DNA of 41,380 nt from Lachnospiraceae bacterium UBA5895 (GTDB taxonomy: Bacteria > Bacillota > Clostridia > Lachnospirales > Lachnospiraceae): assembly GCA_002431915.1 (NCBI GenBank), contig DJEP01000032.1, positions 1 through 41,380 of the forward strand. The letters run 5' to 3'. Under the pieces are notes generated by a model. It had not been told where the DNA came from, made no database searches, and worked only from the letters and a program-made list of their open reading frames with translations. Position 1 is the first letter of the stretch, and each line of letters starts with the position of its first letter. The position numbers and the translations under genes are program-made. Of this stretch, positions 8,249 through 15,269 are shown piece by piece.

Positions 8249-8668
8249 ATCGGCACCAACATGGAGGCTTTTCCTTCGGCGAAACACTTATGTTCATGGG
8301 CTGGTCTTACCCCAACCAGCAATGAAAGCGCAGGGAAGAAAAAATCTGTCCGGGTTTCCAAGGCCGGATGCTATATCAAACCTTTACTGGTTCAATGTGC
8401 GAATGCTGTTGTTACCAGCAAAAAGCATCCAGAAATGCGTAACCGTTATCTCCGTCTCAAGAAGCGTCGCGGTCACAAGAAAGCAATCATTGCGATAGCA
8501 AGAATGCTTCTTACCGCATTATACCACATGTTGAAGAACGGAGAAAACTATAACGCAGAACTTTATCGAAAAACCGATCTGCCTCCAGTGGATCGTGAGA
8601 TTACTGTAGAGCAGGCCCTTATGCTCGCCCAAAACCAAGGTTATAGAATCAAGTCAGCAACTGCATAG
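8249..8668 (+). pseudogene. IS110-family transposase, C-terminal fragment
   Basis: About 139 residues match the C-terminal (IS116/IS110/IS902) domain of IS110-type transposases: IGTNMEAFPSAKHLCSWAGL, then NNESAGKKKS-like TSNESAGKKKS, HPEMRNRYLRLKKRRGHKKA and IAIARMLLTALYHML. The N-terminal RuvC-like DEDD half is absent, and residues before IGTN are simply the reverse complement of the SHOCT gene. The stop is at 8666-8668. The left junction is near 8246-8250, inside the SHOCT gene. The fragment cannot encode an active transposase. Nothing gene-like follows in 8669-8893 except the repeats at 8826-8880. Confidence 0.85.
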
Positions 8669-8825
8669 CCTTAACATTTCTAATATTCAATTTTTAAAGC
8701 TGCCACCGTGAGATGGCTTGTTTGTTGTGCGCTTAAGGTAATGGATACCCTCTACTTCTCATTTTCAATCTTATTACCTGAAGATATTTTACATTATTTT
8801 TATCCGGAAAAACCATTTTTGACGT

Positions 8826-8880
8826 GAATCGACCCAAATATGTAATGAATCGACCGAAGAATGAATTCTCCGGTCGATTC
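8826..8880. repeat. three copies of GAATCGACC, two direct and one inverted
   Basis: GAATCGACC occurs at 8826-8834 and 8847-8855, and its complement GGTCGATTC at 8872-8880. The two direct copies are 21 bases apart start to start, with a 12-base spacer. The second and third form a near-perfect stem (8847-8880) just past the lytTR stop. It could be the lytTR terminator stem, although no strong T run follows, or a protein-binding array. Confidence 0.6.
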
Positions 8881-8893
8881 CGTTCAATAATCA

Positions 8894-9628
8894 TTATAAA
8901 AATGTCTGTTTCTTATTAAAAAAATATGCAAAAAATTTATCTTTCAATTCGGAATATTTTCCGTGCGGAATCGGAATCTCTGTTCCATCCGTCATGATGA
9001 TCCCTTTGTTAGAAATGTTCTGGACATAATCCAGATTGACCAGATAAGATCGGTGGCACCGCACAAAGCACTCATATTCCTTCAGTTGTTCACACAGTTC
9101 ATCCAGTTTGCCTGTGCTGTCCACCATTTTCCCGCCGTCTGCATGGAACAACAGGGTTCTCGACATTACTTCACAATACTGCAGTTTATCCAGTTCTACC
9201 CGGGCAATACCATCCTTACATCTGAGAATCAGGCTGTTCTCCGTGCCCTTGCGGCACTCCTGGATTACAGAATCCATCAGTCTGTAAAAACTCTCCTGCC
9301 AGATCGGTTTCAGCTGATAGAAATAAGCCCCTACATCATAGGAATCCACTGCGTATTCCGCAGAAGAAGTCAGGTAAATGATTTTAACCGAAGTATCATA
9401 CCGTCTGATCTCTCTCGCCACGCTGATTCCGTTCTGTCCTGGCATCAGCACATCCAGGAATATAATGTCCAGCCGGTTCCCCCACTCTACCTCTGCCAGC
9501 AGTTCCAAAGGACTTTGGAATGCCGCATGGACAATATTCTGATTCCGTTCCACACGATATCTGTCGACTAGAATGCTCAGTTCCTTCAGTATTGACAGAT
9601 CATCGTCGCAAAATGCCATTTTTATCAT
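8894..9628 (-). CDS. LytTR-family response regulator
   Basis: The 244-residue protein joins a receiver domain (1-120) to a LytTR DNA-binding domain (about 145-240). The receiver shows the acidic pocket FCDDD, acceptor Asp in IIFLDVLMPGQNG and the conserved Lys in QLKPI. The LytTR part has the signature ECFVRCHRSYLVNLDYV and IIMTDGTEIPIPHGKY. Such regulators bind paired direct repeats and often control peptide-linked traits. No histidine kinase lies next to it, so it is an orphan here. The start at 9628 follows AAAGGAC at about 9 bases. Its promoter overlaps that of the divergent MerR gene and includes a dyad in the spacer, so the MerR protein may control it. Confidence 0.92.
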   Translation of the reverse strand: MIKMAFCDDDLSILKELSILVDRYRVERNQNIVHAAFQSPLELLAEVEWGNRLDIIFLDVLMPGQNGISVAREIRRYDTSVKIIYLTSSAEYAVDSYDVGAYFYQLKPIWQESFYRLMDSVIQECRKGTENSLILRCKDGIARVELDKLQYCEVMSRTLLFHADGGKMVDSTGKLDELCEQLKEYECFVRCHRSYLVNLDYVQNISNKGIIMTDGTEIPIPHGKYSELKDKFFAYFFNKKQTFL

Positions 9629-9665
9629 TAGTCGTTGTCCTTTGGATGTTTTACCGTGATTTTAC

Positions 9666-9724
9666 TTGACTTGCATTTCTATACTCATTACAATATTATA
9701 TGCGTACATTGATGTACGATGCAA
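9666..9724. promoter_or_regulatory. overlapping divergent promoters with MerR-type dyad
   Basis: For lytTR (minus) TTGCAT at 9719-9724 and TATAAT at 9695-9700 are separated by 18 bases, and that spacer holds the perfect dyad CGTACAT-TG-ATGTACG (9703-9718). For the MerR gene (plus) TTGCAT at 9671-9676 and TATTAT at 9694-9699 are 17 bases apart, placing its start in the same dyad. MerR-family proteins typically bind a dyad inside a long spacer, so the adjacent regulator probably controls both promoters. Confidence 0.7.
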
Positions 9725-9764
9725 GCGTAATTTCGCATTTTTTCCAATGAGGTATTTATCACCT

Positions 9765-10538
9765 ATGTCACAAAACGAGAAAAGACTGATGTCTATCGGC
9801 GAAGTATCCAAAGCCATCGGCATCACCAGACGAATCATACTGAATTATGAAGATAAGGGACTTCTGTTTCCCGATAAAAAGGAAGGTACCGCCGGGAACC
9901 GCTACTACTCCCCGGATTCTATTTCCAGGATCCGTTCCATCCGGGTACTGCAGAATCTCGGCTTATCCCTGGATGAGATCTACGCCTACTATAATGAAAG
10001 CATAAATTTGGATCCTCTGATCGAGAGACTGGAGACGCTGCGGGATGAGCTTAACATGAATATCGAGAAATTGAAACAGCGTGCCGGCTCCCCTGCCGCG
10101 CCACAGTTCCAAATTCTCACACTGCCTGCACAGACCGTGTATCGCCGTAAAGATGCTCCGTCCACCTTAGAGGAGCGTAAGGACTTCCTGCGAGAGGTCT
10201 TCATAGAGGCACTGCGTCTGTACGGTTCCGACGGCAGCCACAGGATGTTTTTCACCGAATATTCTGTAGATCATCCACTGGAAATCGCCTGCTGTATCTC
10301 CGTTCCGCCCACAAGCTGCGGGGAAAATGTGATCCATCTGCCGGAGCAGAAGGCGCTCTGTGTCTATTATCATGGATGCTACGAATCCCTGTCCGCTGCC
10401 AGGGAAGTCCTACTTGCCCATGCTTCTGAACAAAATCTACCCACCTCGGGAGTTGCAAGGCACACCTACCTGGAGGGTCCGCCCCAGCATAAGGATCCGG
10501 CGAATTTCATCACTCAGGTAGCACTGATTCTGAAATAA
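9765..10538 (+). CDS. MerR-family regulator with GyrI-like effector domain
   Basis: This 257-residue protein has a MerR winged helix (residues 8-75: LMSIGEVSKAIGITRRIILN, NRYYSPDSISRIRSIRVLQN), a dimerisation helix (LDPLIERLETLRDELNMNIE) and a C-terminal GyrI-like/BmrR-type effector domain (about 110-257) ending YLEGPPQHKDPANFITQVAL. Such proteins bind small or cationic hydrophobic compounds and activate by untwisting promoters with long spacers. The start at 9765 has GAGG 12 bases upstream; ATG 9747 is an alternative. Its likely targets are its own promoter and the divergent lytTR gene. No efflux gene is adjacent, unlike many relatives. It converges on the deacetylase gene with only 20 bases between them and no clear terminator. 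Confidence 0.88.
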   Translation: MSQNEKRLMSIGEVSKAIGITRRIILNYEDKGLLFPDKKEGTAGNRYYSPDSISRIRSIRVLQNLGLSLDEIYAYYNESINLDPLIERLETLRDELNMNIEKLKQRAGSPAAPQFQILTLPAQTVYRRKDAPSTLEERKDFLREVFIEALRLYGSDGSHRMFFTEYSVDHPLEIACCISVPPTSCGENVIHLPEQKALCVYYHGCYESLSAAREVLLAHASEQNLPTSGVARHTYLEGPPQHKDPANFITQVALILK

Positions 10539-10558
10539 ACCCGAAGTGCATTCGTCCC

Positions 10559-11254
10559 TCAGTCAAACAATATCTCTTCCACCGTGACGAACTGGAATCC
10601 CCTCTTTTGCAGAGTATCCACCACTTTCAGCGCCGCGGTCACGGAGGTATCGTAATAATCATGCAGTAATATGATATCTCCGTCCCCTGCTTTTTCCACA
10701 ACTTTCGCTGCAATGCATTCCGCATTGTGGGAGCACCAGTCTAAGGGGTCAATATTCCACAATACCGGGAACATGTTCAGTTCCTTTTCAAAGCTTTTAT
10801 CCCAGCTGCCGTAGGGCGGCCGGACGAAACTGACTTTCTCTCCTGTGATCTCTTCTAAGATCTCATTGGTCTTCACCAGTTCCTCTCTAAAAGTCTCCCG
10901 GTTACGGGAAGTTAATTGTATATGGCTGTACGTATGATTGCCGATCAGATGCCCTTCTGCCTGTTCTCTCTGAATAATCTCCGGATAATTCTCCGCATTC
11001 TCCCCGGTCACGAAAAAAGTAGCCACCACATTCCGTTCTTTCAGTCCGTCCAAAAGCTGTTCCGTGTACTTCGGATGTGGTCCGTCATCAAAAGTCAGAG
11101 CAATTTTTTTGATATTTTCTGCAGAGACTTTCCGGGAAACAACCGGTCTGCCCTCCTCCGGCGTCTTCGGTTTGTATTTATATATCCCGGTCCACAGGCA
11201 CAACATTCCCATAACAATATCAAAAATCAAAATTCCTGCCAGCACTTTCTTCAT
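10559..11254 (-). CDS. polysaccharide deacetylase (NodB homology domain)
   Basis: The protein has 231 residues with one N-terminal membrane segment (VLAGILIFDIVMGMLCLW), so the enzyme domain should be extracytoplasmic and anchored. NodB motifs are complete: motif 1 LTFDDGPHP with the catalytic base Asp, motif 2 GNHTYSH with the metal-binding His pair, motif 3 RPPYGSWD, motif 4 NIDPLDWCS and motif 5 IILLHDYY. This predicts a metal-dependent de-N-acetylase of the CE4 family. Likely substrates are peptidoglycan or another N-acetylated glycan; the exact one cannot be read. The start has only a weak ribosome-binding site. It lies 145 bases downstream of the chemoreceptor and behind that gene's terminator, so it is probably transcribed separately. 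Confidence 0.9.
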   Translation of the reverse strand: MKKVLAGILIFDIVMGMLCLWTGIYKYKPKTPEEGRPVVSRKVSAENIKKIALTFDDGPHPKYTEQLLDGLKERNVVATFFVTGENAENYPEIIQREQAEGHLIGNHTYSHIQLTSRNRETFREELVKTNEILEEITGEKVSFVRPPYGSWDKSFEKELNMFPVLWNIDPLDWCSHNAECIAAKVVEKAGDGDIILLHDYYDTSVTAALKVVDTLQKRGFQFVTVEEILFD

Positions 11255-11330
11255 TCCAGGTTTCCAACCATCCGGTCAATGCTTTCACAGAAAATATATG
11301 CATCCGGATAATACACAATTCCTGGCAATC

Positions 11331-11368
11331 AAAAAGGAGATTCGGAACCCAAAGTTCCAAATCTCCTT
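11331..11368 (-). terminator. terminator of the chemoreceptor gene
   Basis: On the minus strand arms 11354-11368 (AAGGAGATTTGGAAC) and 11331-11348 pair almost fully and end in a run of five T (11331-11335). It sits 31 bases past the stop of the chemoreceptor gene and has the standard form of an intrinsic terminator. Confidence 0.88.
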
Positions 11369-11398
11369 CTCTCTTATTTTATGATTTTTTGAAATTCT

Positions 11399-13576
11399 TT
11401 AAATCTTGAATACAGAGATCTCGTTCTTGAGTCCTTCCATATTCTCATCCAACACACTTGCGGTGTCGCTCAGTTTCTCTACATGTGAGAGCAGCTTGTT
11501 AGCTACATCATTGACAGTTTCTGCACTGCCTGCTGTCTCCTCAATAATATCGGAAATATTCTTCACTGCCGCTACCGCTGCACTACGCTCGCCATCAGCC
11601 TTCTCAGTACTTACCACGATATCCTTCAGTCCCTCGATCAGCTGACCCATACGAGCCTGCATCTCACGGAATACTGCGATTACTTCCTCCACAGCCTTGG
11701 TCTGAAGTTCTACCATTGCTTTCGCCTGGCTTGCACTCTCCACACTGTTCTGTGTCTGTGCGGTGATGTTCGCAACATTGTTGCTGATCTCACCAGCTGC
11801 CTTGGCGGAATCATCTGCCAACTTGCGGATCTCTTCCGCTACCACAGCGAAACCTCTTCCGGCCTCTCCGGCTCTGGCTGCCTCAATGGAAGCATTCAGG
11901 GACAATAGATTCGTCTGTTCCGTAATCTCTGTGATCGTACCTACAAAACTGTTGATGATCTCGGATTCCTTGCGGAGGGATTCAATACTTTCGCTTACCT
12001 TCACAGTCATCTGTGTGGTCTCATCAGCACGTTCACCCAGTACCTGTACGATCTCCATTCCCTTGTTGATCATGCCTTCAGTCTCATCTACCAGTTTCTC
12101 AACACGCTCTACCACATGGCTGACTTCCTGGATCTCGTTGGAGAGAATATCCGTCTTCTCCACACATTCCTGTGCGTGTTTGGACTGTTCTTCCATACCT
12201 TCGTTGATCTCACCGATGGCACGGGTAATATCCTGGGAATACTCGTGGATTAGTTCCGATGTCTGACCTACATTCTGTGCGGATATCTCCAATTCTCCGG
12301 TGGCATTGCTTACCTGATTTACCAGTTTCTTGGTGTTCGTGATCATATTGGTCGCGGAACCTGCCAGATCCTGAAACTCATCATGTCCCTTGGCAGATAC
12401 GGTCACTGTCAGATCACCCTTCGCCACATCACCGAACTTTCTGGAGATACGTCTCATGTTGTTTTCAATGCCTGCGGTAATAAAGATACCTACGATTACT
12501 ACGATAACACAGGCTAAGATCACCAGACCGATGGTCATATTACGGATCTCGGTTGCCTGACTGGTCACAACTTTCATAGGTACCAGTGCGCAGGTGGTAA
12601 ATCCGATGTCAGCGCTGCGGCTGTAAATGAAGAGGTACTTTTCTCCCTGAAAATCCACCTCTGCGGTACCTGCCTCTGTAACAGTCTCATCCATTACTGC
12701 AGTATAATAATCCTGACCGTAGAAGACATTGCCTTCCTCTGGAAGCACACTCTCCTGACCCTCTCCCAGATTCTCAACAACCAGTTCTCTGCCGCCGGGA
12801 GTAACAAATCCGATGATACTGCCCTCTCCGATATCGATCTGCTCCATAAAATCCGTAATGGCAGAAGGTTTAATATCGATAACAACACAAGCGTTGTTGG
12901 ACTGGCTCATCATCTGGAATGCCATAATGTAATCTTTTTCAGTTTCGGTAACTTTTTCATCCAACACAGGATGGCTGTCGATCCACTGTGGAATACTTCT
13001 TCTGCCTTCGCCTGATGCCACATCTTCCTTGTATTCATCCAGGAAACCGTCCACACCGGACGAAAGCTTGGTGGACAGAAGACTCACTCCCTTTTTGGGA
13101 ATAATGTGCATATGGCTGATGAACGGATTGGAAGTCTGCACCGACAAAAGGTTCGACTTCGTGGATGTCAGAAAATTCAGCTTGTCTACCGGACTCTCCT
13201 CAAACATTCCCAGGAAATATTTCCGTAGATCATCGTCATAAGCGTATTTCAGACCCTCGGAACGAATAAAATCACAGCTCATATCCAGATACTCCGTAGC
13301 CATACGCATGGTCTGGAGTGTAGAGTCCGTGAACTTCTCGCTTAAGCCCTCCGCAGACTTCTGGTATGCGGATACACCGATAATGACCATAAATACAATG
13401 GGCACCAGGAAACACACCACGATCTTATTGCGGATACTTAACAGTTTGGAACTCTTGCCGGCCTGTGCAGCTTTTTTAGGCTTCGGTTCCTTTGCTTTTT
13501 TCAGCTTCTTCACAGAAGTCTTCTCTTTTTTCCCCGTCAAAAGAGATTTCTTTGGTTTTTCAACATTCGTACTCAT
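11399..13576 (-). CDS. methyl-accepting chemotaxis protein
   Basis: The 725-residue chemoreceptor has an extracellular ligand-binding region (about 75-330, dCache-like by length and position) between membrane segments KIVVCFLVPIVFMVIIGVSA and IGLVILACVIVVIVGIFI. A HAMP domain (RRISRKFGDVAKGDLTVTVS) and a signalling coiled coil follow. The hairpin tip reads EITEQTNLLSLNASIEAARA then GRGFAVVAEEIRKLADDSA, which contacts CheA and CheW. The ligand cannot be inferred. Unusual is the 48-residue cytoplasmic tail before the first membrane segment, about one third Lys (KKEKTSVKKLKKAKEPKPKK). The start follows GGAGGG at 6 bases. An extended -10 (TGTTATAAT) lies at 13612-13620 on the minus strand with a weak -35, and I see no sigma-28 promoter. 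No other chemotaxis genes are nearby. Confidence 0.95.
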   Translation of the reverse strand: MSTNVEKPKKSLLTGKKEKTSVKKLKKAKEPKPKKAAQAGKSSKLLSIRNKIVVCFLVPIVFMVIIGVSAYQKSAEGLSEKFTDSTLQTMRMATEYLDMSCDFIRSEGLKYAYDDDLRKYFLGMFEESPVDKLNFLTSTKSNLLSVQTSNPFISHMHIIPKKGVSLLSTKLSSGVDGFLDEYKEDVASGEGRRSIPQWIDSHPVLDEKVTETEKDYIMAFQMMSQSNNACVVIDIKPSAITDFMEQIDIGEGSIIGFVTPGGRELVVENLGEGQESVLPEEGNVFYGQDYYTAVMDETVTEAGTAEVDFQGEKYLFIYSRSADIGFTTCALVPMKVVTSQATEIRNMTIGLVILACVIVVIVGIFITAGIENNMRRISRKFGDVAKGDLTVTVSAKGHDEFQDLAGSATNMITNTKKLVNQVSNATGELEISAQNVGQTSELIHEYSQDITRAIGEINEGMEEQSKHAQECVEKTDILSNEIQEVSHVVERVEKLVDETEGMINKGMEIVQVLGERADETTQMTVKVSESIESLRKESEIINSFVGTITEITEQTNLLSLNASIEAARAGEAGRGFAVVAEEIRKLADDSAKAAGEISNNVANITAQTQNSVESASQAKAMVELQTKAVEEVIAVFREMQARMGQLIEGLKDIVVSTEKADGERSAAVAAVKNISDIIEETAGSAETVNDVANKLLSHVEKLSDTASVLDENMEGLKNEISVFKI

Positions 13577-13679
13577 GTAATACCCTCCGGTACCTATAAT
13601 TGATACTTAAAATTATAACATATAGATCCCCAGAACGGAACAACATATTATGCCTTTTTTTATATTTTTTTGCATACTT

Positions 13680-14909
13680 TTAACAAAAATCCATATTTTC
13701 CAGATAGGTTTCTGTGAAATCTGCCTGCTCTGCAAGGTTCAGAATGTGTATGTCACAGTCTGTATTCCGCCGCAGATCATCCCCGGGGTCTGCTCCCTGA
13801 AGAATTCTGCTTCCGACGATTCCCGCACCGCTCAGTGCCGTATTGCCTCCGGTCACGGTTCGATCTACCAGTTCGCCGGGGATCAACCCTATCCGCGCTG
13901 CCGCTTTCGGATCCAGATAATAGCCGAAGCCGCCAGCCAGCACGACCCGTGAGATATCTGAAAGTGTTATGCCATAGTGTCTCGTCAGGATCTCTATTCC
14001 CGCGGCGATAGCTCCTTTCGCCAGCTGTATTGCCCGCACGGACTCTTTCGTCACCATCACGTCACCGATACGGACTCCCTTCGTAAAATAAGGTTCCTGC
14101 AATAGTCCCCCGGCATCCATCAATCCCTCCTCTAAAAGAGTCGCCAGAAGCCGTACCATATCCGCGCCCCAGATTCCACGGTTAACGCCGCCCTCGAATG
14201 CAGGTCCCGCCGCCGTGGCACAGGCATAGAGCTGCCTGCTGTTACCCAGTGCCATCTCTCCATTGGTGCCCAGATCAATGAGCAGCGTAATCTCCTCCTG
14301 TTCCGGCATTCCGCTGGCAAGGATTCCCGCCGTGATGTCTCCGCCGACAAAGGCAGACAGTCCCGGAATAATATGGCAGGGCACCCCCGCGATCTGTGTA
14401 TTTACAGCTCCGGTATGACTTACATGAAAAGGTGCCCTGCCCAGCTCCGCCGGATCCCAGCCCATGAGCAGATAGACCATCGTAGTATTCGCCGCAATGA
14501 TCATCTGTAAGATCTCCCCCGGCTGCAGCTTTTTGGAGAAACGCTGTACGCCTTTTTGAATGAGGTCCTGCACTTTTTTCTGCATATCCGCCGCTTTTCC
14601 CGGATCCTTTGCAGCCGCTATCCGGGAGAGCACGTCGGCGCCGTAAGTGACCTGCGGATTGACGCCGGGAAAGCTGTCCACGACTTTGCCATCACGGTCA
14701 TAAAGCTGCATAGCCACCGTCGTCGTACCGATATCCACGGTCATCAGCCGCACTCCGTCCGGATTGTCCAGATTTAACTTCTGCAGTTGTAATTTTTCCG
14801 CGATCACCTTCATCCCCCGCGTCACACCGGGGCATCTGCCGCAGCCGGTACAGACGAGACATCTGGTTCCTTTTTTAGTATTATACAAACTGATTCCTCT
14901 CTTCATCAT
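13680..14909 (-). CDS. RACo-like ASKHA ATPase with N-terminal cysteine cluster
   Basis: This 409-residue protein matches the C-terminal ASKHA part of corrinoid-activation proteins (RACo/DUF4445), which use ATP to drive reduction of inactive cob(II)alamin on corrinoid proteins. Seen motifs are MTVDIGTTTVAMQLYD (phosphate 1), NPQVTYGADVLSRI, AANTTMVYLLMG, LLIDLGTNGEMALG and VVLAGGFGYYLDPKAA. In place of the usual 2Fe-2S domain and linker there are only about 50 residues containing CLVCTGCGRCP (C-x2-C-x2-C-x2-CP), which looks like a 4Fe-4S site. No corrinoid protein or methyltransferase is adjacent. Its start overlaps DUF4250: ATG 14909 is 29 bases inside, while TTG 14888, with AGAGAGG upstream, may be the real start. 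Confidence 0.85.
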   Translation of the reverse strand: MMKRGISLYNTKKGTRCLVCTGCGRCPGVTRGMKVIAEKLQLQKLNLDNPDGVRLMTVDIGTTTVAMQLYDRDGKVVDSFPGVNPQVTYGADVLSRIAAAKDPGKAADMQKKVQDLIQKGVQRFSKKLQPGEILQMIIAANTTMVYLLMGWDPAELGRAPFHVSHTGAVNTQIAGVPCHIIPGLSAFVGGDITAGILASGMPEQEEITLLIDLGTNGEMALGNSRQLYACATAAGPAFEGGVNRGIWGADMVRLLATLLEEGLMDAGGLLQEPYFTKGVRIGDVMVTKESVRAIQLAKGAIAAGIEILTRHYGITLSDISRVVLAGGFGYYLDPKAAARIGLIPGELVDRTVTGGNTALSGAGIVGSRILQGADPGDDLRRNTDCDIHILNLAEQADFTETYLENMDFC

Positions 14910-15054
14910 AATGATAATCGATGGCTGCCAGCTTGTCCGTGATCTCCTGCTTACTCACATCCAGATCATCGCACAACTGCTCCAGACTTCCGTAAAAATC
15001 GCGGAGTTTGAGATTTACAAAGCTTAATAACATTACGGGATCCTGTGGTACCAT
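14881..15054 (-). CDS. DUF4250 small protein
   Basis: A 57-residue protein on the minus strand begins MVPQDPVMLLSFVNLKLRDF and ends EERNQFV, the characteristic beginning and end of the DUF4250 family. It is acidic, predicted helical, with a helix-turn-helix-like central part (LEQLCDDLDVSKQEITDKLA). Its function is unknown to me; DNA binding is a guess from the central part. The start at 15054 follows AGGAAAGAGGAAAC at a suitable distance. It overlaps the start of the RACo-like gene and probably couples to its translation. Confidence 0.85.
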   Translation of the reverse strand: MVPQDPVMLLSFVNLKLRDFYGSLEQLCDDLDVSKQEITDKLAAIDYHYDEERNQFV

Positions 15055-15088
15055 AATAGTTTCCTCTTTCCTACTGTTTTTATCAGAA

Positions 15089-15204
15089 TGATGTCGGGGT
15101 CAAAAGCCCCCGACTTTGATGCTCATATTGGGGCGGGTACCAAGGTCTTTCACCCACCTATGAGCAAGCTCATGTGGGTTTAGACCTTTTGACCCTGGCA
15201 TCAT
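15089..15204. repeat. palindromic intergenic element with nested hairpins
   Basis: The outer arms are 15089-15107 (ATGATGTCGGGGTCAAAAG) and 15186-15204, complementary at 17 of 19 positions. Inside are a hairpin GTCGGGG/CCCCGAC (15094-15100 and 15109-15115, approximately) and a longer one with AAGGTCT, CCCAC and ATGAGC pairing with their complements at 15143-15187. It lies between clpB and DUF4250, carries no plausible gene, and has the shape of a mobile palindromic repeat or a structured RNA. Only one copy is in this window. Confidence 0.7.
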
Positions 15205-15222
15205 CAGAATTTTATTATAACA

Positions 15223-15262
15223 AAAAAAGCGAAAATGACAAGTCTGCCACTTTCGCTTTTTT
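15223..15262 (-). terminator. clpB terminator
   Basis: Arms AAAAAAGCGAAA (15223-15234) and TTTCGCTTTTTT (15251-15262) form a 12-bp stem directly after the clpB stop. T runs exist on both sides, so it could act in both directions. Confidence 0.88.
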
Positions 15263-15269
15263 ATTTTAT

